64,000 nt of DNA from an uncultured Kordia sp. (lineage in GTDB: Bacteria; Bacteroidota; Bacteroidia; Flavobacteriales; Flavobacteriaceae). The notes under the pieces are model-generated. The model ran no database searches and was not told where the DNA came from. It was given only the letters and a program-made list of their open reading frames with translations. Positions 8,673-17,059 of this stretch are shown in pieces; position 1 is the first letter of the stretch; each line of letters opens with the position of its first letter. Location of the stretch: NCBI RefSeq assembly GCF_947489565.1, contig NZ_CANLEA010000004.1, positions 186,001 through 250,000 of the forward strand. The letters are read 5' to 3'. The position numbers and the translations under genes are program-made.

Positions 8673-8694
8673 ATGAGGTATATATTTTTTAAAA

Positions 8695-9525
8695 TTACAT
8701 TTTAACGGTCAGTACAGGCAATTTTGCATGATTTGCCAAATCTTCTGTCACACTTCCACCAAAGAAATGACTCAATCCTTTACGTCCGTGTGTTGTCATG
8801 GCAATTGCTTTTGCTCCCGATCTTCTGGAATGATTTAAGATTCCGTCTTCTACGGTATAATCCGCTACATAATTCACTTTATCTTTCCAGTTTTCAGCAT
8901 TCGCTTTTGCCAAAAAGTTTGCCGCTTTTTCTTCAATCTCTTCCGAACTTCTAAATTTATTACTTGGTACATTTACATGTAATAAAGAAACATTGCTTGC
9001 CAATTCTCCTAATAAGCCAGCTGCTTTTTGAAATGCAGGAATGCTCTCTTCTGAAAAATCAGTAGCCAACACTACATTGTCAAAATTAATGTCTGTATTT
9101 TTTCCTTTTACTACGAGTACTGGAGTTTCACTAAAACGAACTACTTTTTCTGTATTCGATCCTGTAAATATTCCATCGTGGTTACTGTGTCCACGCGATC
9201 CCATAATAATTAAATCAGCACCTTCAGACTTTGCAACTGCATCTACTTCTTTCAGTACTTTGTGGTGCTTAATCATTGGTACCACATCTAAACCTTCTAA
9301 ATACTCTTTATCTAAGAACGATTCAAATTCTTTATTTGCTAATGCTAAATTGAACAACATCTCATTTTGTCTATCAGAACTTGAATTAGAAACAATCGAT
9401 TCAGACAACTCTAACATATTCATAACAATCAATTGAGAATTGTGCTTTTTAGCAAGTGCGGCAGCTGTTTCTAAAGCATATTCCGAATGCTTTGAGAAAT
9501 CAACAGGAAGGATAATCTTCTTCAT
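8695..9525 (-). CDS. tandem universal stress protein (UspA family)
   Basis: The 276-residue protein has two Usp domains (about 1-142 and 148-276). Each starts with a typical core strand (MKKIILPVDFSKHSEYALE; NVVLATDFSEESIPAFQKA). Each ends with a Gly-rich nucleotide-binding segment: GSRGHSNHDGIFTGSNTEKV in the first and THGRKGLSHFFGGSVTEDL in the second. Tandem Usp proteins of this length are common in Flavobacteriia and bind ATP or respond to stress and redox change. A link to the anaerobic nitrite operon in the same window is possible but not shown. Confidence 0.9.
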   Translation of the reverse strand: MKKIILPVDFSKHSEYALETAAALAKKHNSQLIVMNMLELSESIVSNSSSDRQNEMLFNLALANKEFESFLDKEYLEGLDVVPMIKHHKVLKEVDAVAKSEGADLIIMGSRGHSNHDGIFTGSNTEKVVRFSETPVLVVKGKNTDINFDNVVLATDFSEESIPAFQKAAGLLGELASNVSLLHVNVPSNKFRSSEEIEEKAANFLAKANAENWKDKVNYVADYTVEDGILNHSRRSGAKAIAMTTHGRKGLSHFFGGSVTEDLANHAKLPVLTVKM

Positions 9526-9618
9526 AATGTAGTTGGTAATTTGAGTTTTTGTTTAGTAAATTCTATTAAGAACGAAATTTACATAAATTAATTGTCAGTT
9601 GCTAAAATATCTAAATGA

Positions 9619-10641
9619 TTATTTTGATTTTAGCGTGATGATTTTCCCCTGACGTAATACTTTTATTTCAAATGATGGATTCTTAGCCAGACTGTTGGCA
9701 AAGGCTGCTAACTTGATCAGTGCTTCATCTGTAATGTCATACGTAATTCCGTTGAACGCTAATATAATATCGCCGCCCATAATTAATCTTTGCTTTCCAA
9801 TCATCACTTCTGTATCACCTTCATGCACGCCCATTCTTCCAAAAATAGAATTCGTAGCCACACGCTGAACTAACAATCCGTTTGCTTGTGGCAGATTGAA
9901 CAATTTGGCATATTTTCCTGATAATGAAAAGAATTCAGCACCAAACCAAGGCATTGTATTATTTAAAAGTAGCTTTGTGGCTAAGTTGGAACTTGTTGCA
10001 TATCCGATGCCGTCAGAACCACCAGATTTCGATTTGATATGACTTACAACACCAATCACTTCGCCTTTCATATTAAACATTGGTCCGCCAGAATTCCCTT
10101 GATTGATGGCTGCATCTGTTTGAATAAATTCTGAAGATACAAACGGGTTTTTTCCGTAGGGTTGTCGTTTAAAAGCGCTTACATAGCCTGAAGACAATGA
10201 AAATCCGACACCAAGCGGTACACCAATGACAAAAACTTGCTCTCCAATTTTTACTTTGTCAGAATCAGCAAAAGTAACAATGGTAGCGTTCTTTTTAGGT
10301 CGCGACAAACCAATTAAAGCAATATCAGCACTTTCATAAGAAGTCAGCACAGTTCCTGCAATTACTTCGCCATCGGAAAACTGAACCATGATACTTTCAG
10401 GAACTCTTACCACATGTGCAGCAGTTACTATCAAACGATCGGAAACCATAAATCCAGAACCCAAACCGCCCGTTGCAACGGATTCAGAAACATTATTTGC
10501 ATTGGTAACAATGGTGTTCTCTTTGGTCAAAATTGCCACCACTGCTGGACTTACTTTTTCATATACTTTTGATAAGTCTTGTGCACGTAATGGTGCTAAC
10601 AGAAATACGCTTAGAAGTGCTAATAAGACGACTTTTTTCAT
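9619..10641 (-). CDS. HtrA/Deg-like periplasmic serine protease
   Basis: The 340-residue protein has a cleavable signal (MKKVVLLALLSVFLLAPLRAQ). A trypsin-like S1C protease domain follows with the catalytic triad His76 (TAAHVV), Asp106 (ADIALIGL) and Ser184 (NQGNSGGPMF). A single PDZ-like C-terminal region (about 230-340) includes GLLVQRVATNSIFGRMGVHEGD. This matches HtrA/DegS-type quality-control proteases in layout, though sequence similarity to classical DegP is modest. It is transcribed divergently from the lipoprotein at 10719 across a 77-bp gap. Confidence 0.88.
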   Translation of the reverse strand: MKKVVLLALLSVFLLAPLRAQDLSKVYEKVSPAVVAILTKENTIVTNANNVSESVATGGLGSGFMVSDRLIVTAAHVVRVPESIMVQFSDGEVIAGTVLTSYESADIALIGLSRPKKNATIVTFADSDKVKIGEQVFVIGVPLGVGFSLSSGYVSAFKRQPYGKNPFVSSEFIQTDAAINQGNSGGPMFNMKGEVIGVVSHIKSKSGGSDGIGYATSSNLATKLLLNNTMPWFGAEFFSLSGKYAKLFNLPQANGLLVQRVATNSIFGRMGVHEGDTEVMIGKQRLIMGGDIILAFNGITYDITDEALIKLAAFANSLAKNPSFEIKVLRQGKIITLKSK

Positions 10642-10718
10642 ACTAATATTGAGGAATTAATTCGTATCTTTATATAAGTATTTAAAAATACTATTATTTA
10701 TATTAAAACCCCTTTATT

Positions 10719-11357
10719 ATGAACAAGAAAGTTGGATTATTGATAGTATTGATCTCCTGTTTTTTAGTGAGTTGTTCTCCGCTATTGTCTACAAGTTATA
10801 CAAAAGACGGATATACAGATAAAAGCTATAAAAAAATTGTCGTTATTGGAATTAGTAATGATTTGAATGCGCGCTTGGCTTTTGAAAATAAAGCGGTGGA
10901 ATTGTTGAAAGCAAATGGAATTAATGCCGTGAGCGGAATTAGTATGTTTCCTCAGAATATGCCTAAAGAAGCACAAACGCCTGAAAACTTTATCCAAATT
11001 ATAAAAGATAACAACTTAGATGGTGTCATTACCATGAGTTTGATTGATGAAAAAGACAGTCATCGCTATACGCCAGGCAGAACATATTCGGTGCCTGCTG
11101 GTTATTACAGAGTTGGAAAATACATTTACAGACGTTATGTAACGGTAAGAGAACCTGGTTATTATGTACCTACGCAATCGTATGTGATTGAAGCTGTTTT
11201 GTACAACCTTAAAGGTGAACTGACCGTTGACAAAGATACTTGGGTTTGGACAGGAGAATCTTCGTTAGTTGATCCGTATTCATTACAATCTGCGGCTAAT
11301 AAATTTTGTAGTCAAATGGTCGGACAAATTTTGAAGGATGAAGTGGTTGTGCCTTAG
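10719..11357 (+). CDS. uncharacterised lipoprotein
   Basis: The 212-residue predicted lipoprotein has a signal ending in LVSC (Cys19). The mature part alternates strands and helices (YKKIVVIGISNDLNARLAFENKAVELLKANG; FIQIIKDNNLDGVITMSL) and ends with WVWTGESS...NKFCSQMVGQIL. This looks like the Rossmann-like fold of periplasmic lipoproteins such as DUF4136 or LpoB-type families, but no specific assignment is possible. A Tyr/Arg-rich insert (about 125-160) is unusual. It is divergent from the HtrA-like gene. Confidence 0.7.
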   Translation: MNKKVGLLIVLISCFLVSCSPLLSTSYTKDGYTDKSYKKIVVIGISNDLNARLAFENKAVELLKANGINAVSGISMFPQNMPKEAQTPENFIQIIKDNNLDGVITMSLIDEKDSHRYTPGRTYSVPAGYYRVGKYIYRRYVTVREPGYYVPTQSYVIEAVLYNLKGELTVDKDTWVWTGESSLVDPYSLQSAANKFCSQMVGQILKDEVVVP

Positions 11358-11907
11358 AGGTTTAATAATTTAAAATTTAGGTTTTCAACCTAAGTCCTAC
11401 ATAAATAAAAACAACTGTTAACGTACTTAAACAAGTAATTGTCACTTCCAGCGCAGTCGAGAAGCTAAAGAAAATAATCATTTTTATTGAATCTCGACTG
11501 TGCTCGATTTTACATTTTAGGAAACCTTAATTAGCTAAATAACGTCAGTTCAATATAACTGATTCAATTTATATTTACAATTTAAGTTTAGAAGCTCTCT
11601 GTTATAAACCACATTTTCAGCTTTTCATTTTCTTTGCTTTCCCAAAGAAAAGAAACAAAAGAAAGGGAACTTTTCCAGAGGTATTTTTAGTTTTTCTTTC
11701 TGGAAAAAACTAAAACCGCATGAATTTTTCTAAATTTTTTCCAAGGCTTCAAAAATTTTTAATGAAAAATCCCTGCTATACTGCGGAAAAGAAAAGTATC
11801 AAACTAAACTTTTTACGTCGAACTCACATTAAGTATTATAAGATTTATAAAGTATATTTTTTCTTTAATGAAAATAAAAACTCTTTTATTATTAGTGAAT
11901 TTTAACC
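11358..11907. other. intergenic region with inverted-repeat fragments
   Basis: No gene is convincing. Around 11451-11475 the sequence cagcgcagtcgagaagc, and around 11497-11512 its near-reverse tctcgactgtgctcg, form arms of an interspersed inverted repeat. The same cgagaag/ttctcga core recurs at 47775-48081. At about 11630-11675 an A/T-biased stretch (tttctttgctttcccaaag followed by aaaagaaacaaaagaaag) looks like another low-complexity intergenic repeat. A 61-codon open stretch at 11720-11905 has no protein-like composition. Confidence 0.5.
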
Positions 11908-12636
11908 CTAAAAAGCATAGCCAATCTTAATTCCATAGCGCCAAGCGGGCAATGTAATTTTGGTTTTTTGATTTCCATTTACTCTAAAATCTGGGTCAAT
12001 AAAGTCAATGATCCCAATGTCTTGTAATGATTCTGATAAGTCATCATAAAAAGCTTCTGGTACAGGCGTTATTTCTGTAAGCGTAATGGTATTGCTACTA
12101 AATCCTGGTCCTGCGAAAATTAAATCTATAAAGAATCCGCTTTGTAGTTGCCATTTGTAACCTAGTTGAAATCCAAAGACTACCGATTGTAATCTTGCAT
12201 CTATCAAAATGTTACTGTCAATAGCATCGCGCGAAGTATATTGTCCACCTAAATCCGCACTTGCGTCTTGGTATTTAAAATACGCACCTGCATACAAACC
12301 ATTAAAACCCATTTTACTTTTTTGAAAATACCATCGGAATTCAGGAACTACTTTATACCCGTTAAAATTCAAGGTATTCGATTCAAAACGATCAAAATCT
12401 ACATTCGCGACTTCAAATAACCCTGACGAACCTTTATAACCAAGCGAAACAGCCGCCGAAATGTTCTTGCCAATTCCGCGCTCATACAAAAGTTGATAGG
12501 TTCCAAAAATAGGAAGAAACGGATCTAAGCTGATAAAGTTTTTAGGAACGGAAGTATCTGTGTCTTGCGCAAAACAATTTTGTGTTACACACATACAAAC
12601 AATCGTACTGATTAAAATGGTTTTGAGAAGTTTCAT
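11908..12636 (-). CDS. outer-membrane beta-barrel protein
   Basis: The 242-residue protein has a signal peptide (MKLLKTILISTIVCMCVTQNCFAQ). Alternating amphipathic strands follow (VPEFRWYFQKSKMGFNGLYAGAYFKYQ; SVVFGFQLGYKWQLQSGFFIDLIF), with a C-terminal strand ending in Phe (YGIKIGYAF), as expected for an outer-membrane barrel of the OmpA/DUF3575-like kind. Function is unknown. It lies 82 bp upstream of the ROK kinase gene on the same strand. Confidence 0.7.
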   Translation of the reverse strand: MKLLKTILISTIVCMCVTQNCFAQDTDTSVPKNFISLDPFLPIFGTYQLLYERGIGKNISAAVSLGYKGSSGLFEVANVDFDRFESNTLNFNGYKVVPEFRWYFQKSKMGFNGLYAGAYFKYQDASADLGGQYTSRDAIDSNILIDARLQSVVFGFQLGYKWQLQSGFFIDLIFAGPGFSSNTITLTEITPVPEAFYDDLSESLQDIGIIDFIDPDFRVNGNQKTKITLPAWRYGIKIGYAF

Positions 12637-12718
12637 ATTTTAAAGATAAGGTATATTCATGTAACTTGTAAAACACTAAATTTCAGCTGCTTACCTTCTT
12701 CCTTAGAAAGCATCACAA

Positions 12719-13675
12719 TTATTTCACTTCATTCCATATCAAGGAAGCGGCACCAAGTATGGCGGCGTTTTTTCCATGCATTCCAGACGGTAGTAATTTT
12801 ACTTTTCCTTTGTAAACATCGAGCAAATGGTTTTCCATATAGTGTTTTGTCGTGTCAAAAATCCATTTTCCACTACTGGTTAAACCACCTAAAAGAAAGA
12901 TTGCTTCTGGTTGTGTAAACGTAACAAAATTTGCCAAGGCATGTCCTAAAATTTTGCTTGTATAATCAAACGCTTTGATAGCAATTGGATCACCTTCTTC
13001 CGCAGCTTGTGTTATTTCTTCTCCATGCAAATCACTGTATGCAATATCTCTAAACCTGCTTTGATCCATGTGCATGCTCAACATATACATGATGGTTCGT
13101 TTTAATCCTGTTGCCGAAACATAGGCTTCCAATCCGCCATCTACGCCAAGTCCTGTGAGTCTTCCATCACCAAATGTAAGATCAAAATGTCCTAGTTCGC
13201 CTGCAAAACCATCATAGCCTTGAATCAATTGTCCGTTTGCCACAATTCCTGAACCCAAACCTGTACCTAAAGTAATCACCATAAAATCAGTCATTCCTTT
13301 TGCGGCACCAAAAAGCATTTCGCCCAATGCGGCTGCACTGGCATCATTCATCAATTTTATAGGCAATGCGATGTGTTTTTGCAATTCCTCAATAAACGGA
13401 ACACTTCCTTTCCAAGGTAAATTGGCTGCATTTTCAATCGTTCCTTTTACACTAGAAGCATTCGGTGCGCCAATTCCGATCCCAATTAAATTGTGAGATG
13501 CATTAATAGTTGCTGTGAGTTCTTGTATGGATGTCGCAATTTTAGCTAGATAATCTTGCAACTCAGGATACTCTTTTGTTCTAAAAAAGTTCTGAGCGAC
13601 ATTATCACCTTGTTGGTTTACAAGTCCAATTTTCGTTTTAGTGCCTCCTATATCTATTCCTACGACTAAATCCAT
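12719..13675 (-). CDS. ROK-family sugar kinase without the zinc cysteines
   Basis: The 318-residue ROK kinase has an N-terminal phosphate loop (GIDIGGTKTKIGLV), catalytic Asp111 (LMNDASAAALGE), the second phosphate motif ITLGTGLGSGIV and the zinc-site start GELGHFD (Glu160, His163). In typical ROK kinases this is followed by CxCGxxGCxE, which supplies three Cys ligands. Here the corresponding stretch is GLGVDGGLEAYVSATG and contains no cysteine, so the structural zinc is probably lost. It is most likely a glucokinase or related hexokinase. It is not next to other sugar genes. Confidence 0.88.
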   Translation of the reverse strand: MDLVVGIDIGGTKTKIGLVNQQGDNVAQNFFRTKEYPELQDYLAKIATSIQELTATINASHNLIGIGIGAPNASSVKGTIENAANLPWKGSVPFIEELQKHIALPIKLMNDASAAALGEMLFGAAKGMTDFMVITLGTGLGSGIVANGQLIQGYDGFAGELGHFDLTFGDGRLTGLGVDGGLEAYVSATGLKRTIMYMLSMHMDQSRFRDIAYSDLHGEEITQAAEEGDPIAIKAFDYTSKILGHALANFVTFTQPEAIFLLGGLTSSGKWIFDTTKHYMENHLLDVYKGKVKLLPSGMHGKNAAILGAASLIWNEVK

Positions 13676-13771
13676 TGGTGTTTTTTTAGTTATTGATAAA
13701 AATGCTTTTTATTTTATCAAGTTGGTTTAAAGTGATTAGAAGTTTCTCCAGTTAGTTTTTATGTTTTAATT

Positions 13772-14020
13772 TTATTGGTTGCTTTCCAATTCCATTATTC
13801 CATAAATAATTTCACTTGACATAGAAATTAAACTCCTGTCATTTGTCATTGGTAATTTCCAAAAATCTAATCCTTTTACGATTTCAAAGGTTCCATATTT
13901 TTCTCGCATTCTTATATCGTCAAATGTCACTTTGTAAATTACTTCTCCATTAACTTCTCTAATTTCAAGCAATACAGAAAATATCTCTGAATTTATATCA
14001 TTTAGTACGTTTATTCTCAT
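13772..14020 (-). CDS. small hypothetical protein
   Basis: This 82-residue cytoplasmic protein has no recognisable motif. Its composition is protein-like (EIFSVLLEIREVNGEVIYKVTFDDIRMREKYG...). It starts 17 bp after the end of the SHOCT-domain membrane protein gene, in the same direction, so the two may be cotranscribed. It might be an immunity-type or regulatory protein, but nothing in the sequence decides this. Confidence 0.5.
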   Translation of the reverse strand: MRINVLNDINSEIFSVLLEIREVNGEVIYKVTFDDIRMREKYGTFEIVKGLDFWKLPMTNDRSLISMSSEIIYGIMELESNQ

Positions 14021-14037
14021 TAAATTTTCTATTTTAA

Positions 14038-14397
14038 TTAAAGTAAATCTGACTTCAAAGAATTGTATTCCTCAATAGTTATTGCGTTCTGATTTTTCAA
14101 CTCCTCTAAATCTTTTAGAGCTTTGATTTTTTCGGCAGCTGTAATTTTTTCTACAGAATTCGATTTGATTTTCTCAATCAATTTTTTTGAATTGGTAATT
14201 AGTTTTTGTTTAGCGTCTGCAATAGATTTCATATTTCTATCGTGGTCGTCAGGTCTTGAGATTATTTGTCCTTTATATGAAATGTTACTATTCGACTTTT
14301 TTGCAAGCCAATCGGTAAAAAGCCCCCATAGATATGCTAGGAAAATTAAAAATCCTATACTCAATATTATTTGAAAAATCCAAATTGCTGTGTCCAT
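14038..14397 (-). CDS. small membrane protein with SHOCT-like tail
   Basis: The 119-residue protein has one N-terminal membrane helix (about 5-27). A charged, coiled middle follows, then a C-terminal helical hairpin (IKALKDLEELKNQNAITIEEY) that matches the SHOCT motif, a short domain thought to mediate oligomerisation. Function is unknown. It probably forms a unit with the 82-residue gene downstream. Confidence 0.65.
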   Translation of the reverse strand: MDTAIWIFQIILSIGFLIFLAYLWGLFTDWLAKKSNSNISYKGQIISRPDDHDRNMKSIADAKQKLITNSKKLIEKIKSNSVEKITAAEKIKALKDLEELKNQNAITIEEYNSLKSDLL

Positions 14398-14568
14398 TAT
14401 TTCAAATCTATAATTTTGCAGTGAACTTTTTACGTATTATGCACAACCTAAATATAACAAGGATTTATTCCATTTCGATATCTAAATTTAGGAAAAAGGA
14501 AAACTAAATGAATTTCATGTGAAATCAAAGTAAAAAGTAAGATTTTAGGACTTATTATCAAACACATA

Positions 14569-15852
14569 CTATAACAACTTAAAACGCTTGTGCATTTCTC
14601 TGTCTAATTCCTCTCTATGATCAGGATGTGCCAAATTAAGTAAGGCTTTGGCGCGTTGTTTTAAACTTTTTCCAAACAAATCGACAACGCCATATTCTGT
14701 GGCTACATAATGTACATGTGCGCGTGTCGTCGTTACACCTGCGCCATGTTTTAAATACGGAACAATTTTAGAAACGCCTTTGTTTGTGGTAGATGGCATA
14801 GCGATAATCGCTTTTCCGCCTTTGGAAAGTGAAGCACCTCTAATAAAATCCATTTGTCCACCAACACCTGAATATTGATACGAACCAATGGTATCTGCAC
14901 AGATTTGTCCTGTAAAATCGATTTCGATAGCGCTATTGATAGCCGTTACTTTCGGATTGAGTTTTATGATCGACGTATCATTGGTATGCGAAGCTTCTTT
15001 GAAATGCACTACAGGATTGTCGTCAATATAATCGTATAGTTTTTGCGAACCAACAGCAAAAGTGGTCAATATTTTTCCAGGTTTTACTTTTTTGTCTTCT
15101 CCTGTAATAATTCCTTGTTCAATTAACGGAAGAACGCCATCTGAAAACATTTCGGTATGTATTCCCAAGCGTTTGTGATTGGTTAAATTATTCAATACTG
15201 CATTCGGAATGTTTCCGATGCCCATTTGCAATGTTGCGCCATCTTCCACCAAAGCAGCGACATGTTTCCCAATTTGTGCTTCTATGATAGAAGGTGTACT
15301 TACTATCGATTGATGAATTGGTGTATCTACCTCAACGGCAAAATCAATATTACTACTATGAATAATTCCGTCTCCGTGCGTTCTCGGCACTTGCTTGTTG
15401 ATTAATGCCACGACTATTTTTGCACGTTCAATAGCAGGAATTGTAATATCGACAGAAACACCTAACGAGCAATATCCGTGTTTGTCTGGCGGTGAAACCT
15501 GAATAAAAGCAACAGCTAACGGAAGTATATTTCGTCTAAAAAGCTGATGTACTTCACTTAGAAAAATAGGAATGTAATCACCGTTATTTGTGTTCACACC
15601 TTTACGCACATTTCCACCTACAAAACAGCTACTCAATCGAAATGAATTGCTATACGGAGCTTCCATATATTTTGCTTCTCCATCCGTATGAATTTGTACA
15701 ATTTCTACATTGTTTACTTCCTTGTAACGATTGCACAATGCATCAATTAATATATTTGGAGTCATTGCCGCTCCTTGAAAAAAGACACGATCTCCTGATT
15801 TTACGGCTTCAACTGCTTTTTCTAAAGAAACTATTTTTAATGCATTATTCAT
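14569..15852 (-). CDS. acetyl-CoA hydrolase / 4-hydroxybutyrate CoA-transferase family
   Basis: The 427-residue CoA-transferase has two related halves. The segment GIHTEMFSDG supplies the expected catalytic Glu234, which forms the glutamyl-CoA thioester in this family. The C-terminal part has AIEIDFTGQICADTIG and YSGVGGQMDF, both typical. Members exchange CoA between acetyl-CoA and small carboxylates, or hydrolyse acetyl-CoA to acetate. It is the last gene of the nrf operon, 21 bp behind the PagL-like gene. An anaerobic acetate or carboxylate role alongside the SLC13 transporter is a reasonable inference. Confidence 0.88.
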   Translation of the reverse strand: MNNALKIVSLEKAVEAVKSGDRVFFQGAAMTPNILIDALCNRYKEVNNVEIVQIHTDGEAKYMEAPYSNSFRLSSCFVGGNVRKGVNTNNGDYIPIFLSEVHQLFRRNILPLAVAFIQVSPPDKHGYCSLGVSVDITIPAIERAKIVVALINKQVPRTHGDGIIHSSNIDFAVEVDTPIHQSIVSTPSIIEAQIGKHVAALVEDGATLQMGIGNIPNAVLNNLTNHKRLGIHTEMFSDGVLPLIEQGIITGEDKKVKPGKILTTFAVGSQKLYDYIDDNPVVHFKEASHTNDTSIIKLNPKVTAINSAIEIDFTGQICADTIGSYQYSGVGGQMDFIRGASLSKGGKAIIAMPSTTNKGVSKIVPYLKHGAGVTTTRAHVHYVATEYGVVDLFGKSLKQRAKALLNLAHPDHREELDREMHKRFKLL

Positions 15853-15873
15853 AAGTCAAGTATATTTTAGTAA

Positions 15874-17043
15874 TTACCACTTAAATGGTTTAAATCCGAT
15901 TCCGTATTCTATATAATCTGCCGATCCGCCTGCTAAGGTTTTTAATCCTACTTGCGCAAAAACCGATTTATTAAAGTTGTATCTAAGTGCTGGACGCATG
16001 AAAAAAGCACCTTTATTTTTATCATCGCCCAAATAAGTTCCTAATTGAAACTTCACAGCGAGTTTGTAAAATTTAAAATCATATCCAATATGTGCTCCAT
16101 AATGGTAGCGATTGCTCGTATCAAATTGTTGCAATCTGTTGTCATAAAAGAAGTCAACACCTGCATTTACGCCATGCATTTCATTAAAATGGAATTCATA
16201 ATCGAATACCGCAGAAAAAGTTCCAAATAAGGTATTTGTTCCTTCATCTTCATCTCGTTGCGAAACGCCTCCTGCGAGATACACAGAAATCATTTGTTCT
16301 CTATTTCGTTCTATTGTTGTTTTTGAAGGTCTTTTAAATCGTACAGGAAGTAGCTCTTCATTATTGTAAGGATCATTATTCGTTTTAAATTGATTGGCAT
16401 TGTAGTGATAGCGTATTCCTAGATTGATTCCATATAAATTTAAACCATTATTTGGTGTAAACGTTGAACCATTACTAAAGTGACTAAAATCAACACCGTA
16501 TAATATATCTACTTCGCGTGTCCATTTATACGTAAATCCTACATCAAGATTAAAATAAACTGCCATTCTTGCTCCGATGGCATCATTCAAAGGATTTTCA
16601 ACCGAGTTAAAAGGGTTTAAGTTATAGGTTAATCCCAAAGAAGGCTCAATACTAAATACGTTTCGTCTGCTCGAATCGGTTATCGGAAAACGAATAAAAC
16701 CATATATAGCATTCGGATTTCCGTATACTTTTGCATTTCCTAAAAACCCAGAATACAAACCGATTCCGTACGACGGATATCCGTATTTGCTTGCCCAACC
16801 TTCAGGATCAGAAGATGTCCAACCTAATTTTAAGCTAATTCCTCCATAACTTTGATCTAATAACCCAGCATTTCCTAATTTATTATCAGAATACAAAAAA
16901 GAACCGTAATTGGTTTTTAATTCGATATATCGAAACCTATTATTTGTTTCAGATTGTGCTGCTACATACATTGATGAGAAAAGAGAAATAACACAAACTG
17001 CAACTATTTTTAGCATACTGTTTTGAATTGAAATTTTGTTCAT
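15874..17043 (-). CDS. PagL-like acyloxyacyl hydrolase-family barrel
   Basis: The 389-residue predicted outer-membrane barrel has a signal peptide (to about AAQ30). Residues 186-200 carry the PagL-type motif SHFSNGSTFTPNNG with catalytic His188 and Ser190. PagL removes a lipid A acyl chain using His-Ser-Glu. At the position expected for the Glu, 12 residues after the Ser, this protein has Asn202 (GLNLYG). About 150 further residues form extra strands beyond the PagL core. It may be a modified deacylase or a non-catalytic relative. It lies inside the nrf operon with 16 and 21 bp gaps. Confidence 0.7.
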   Translation of the reverse strand: MNKISIQNSMLKIVAVCVISLFSSMYVAAQSETNNRFRYIELKTNYGSFLYSDNKLGNAGLLDQSYGGISLKLGWTSSDPEGWASKYGYPSYGIGLYSGFLGNAKVYGNPNAIYGFIRFPITDSSRRNVFSIEPSLGLTYNLNPFNSVENPLNDAIGARMAVYFNLDVGFTYKWTREVDILYGVDFSHFSNGSTFTPNNGLNLYGINLGIRYHYNANQFKTNNDPYNNEELLPVRFKRPSKTTIERNREQMISVYLAGGVSQRDEDEGTNTLFGTFSAVFDYEFHFNEMHGVNAGVDFFYDNRLQQFDTSNRYHYGAHIGYDFKFYKLAVKFQLGTYLGDDKNKGAFFMRPALRYNFNKSVFAQVGLKTLAGGSADYIEYGIGFKPFKW

Positions 17044-17059
17044 CGTTATTTTTTTTAAA

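Noticed and set aside
11720-11905. 61-codon plus-strand frame as a gene
   Set aside because: It is Lys/Phe/Asn-rich in a way expected from AT-rich repeats, overlaps low-complexity intergenic sequence and lacks any conserved feature.
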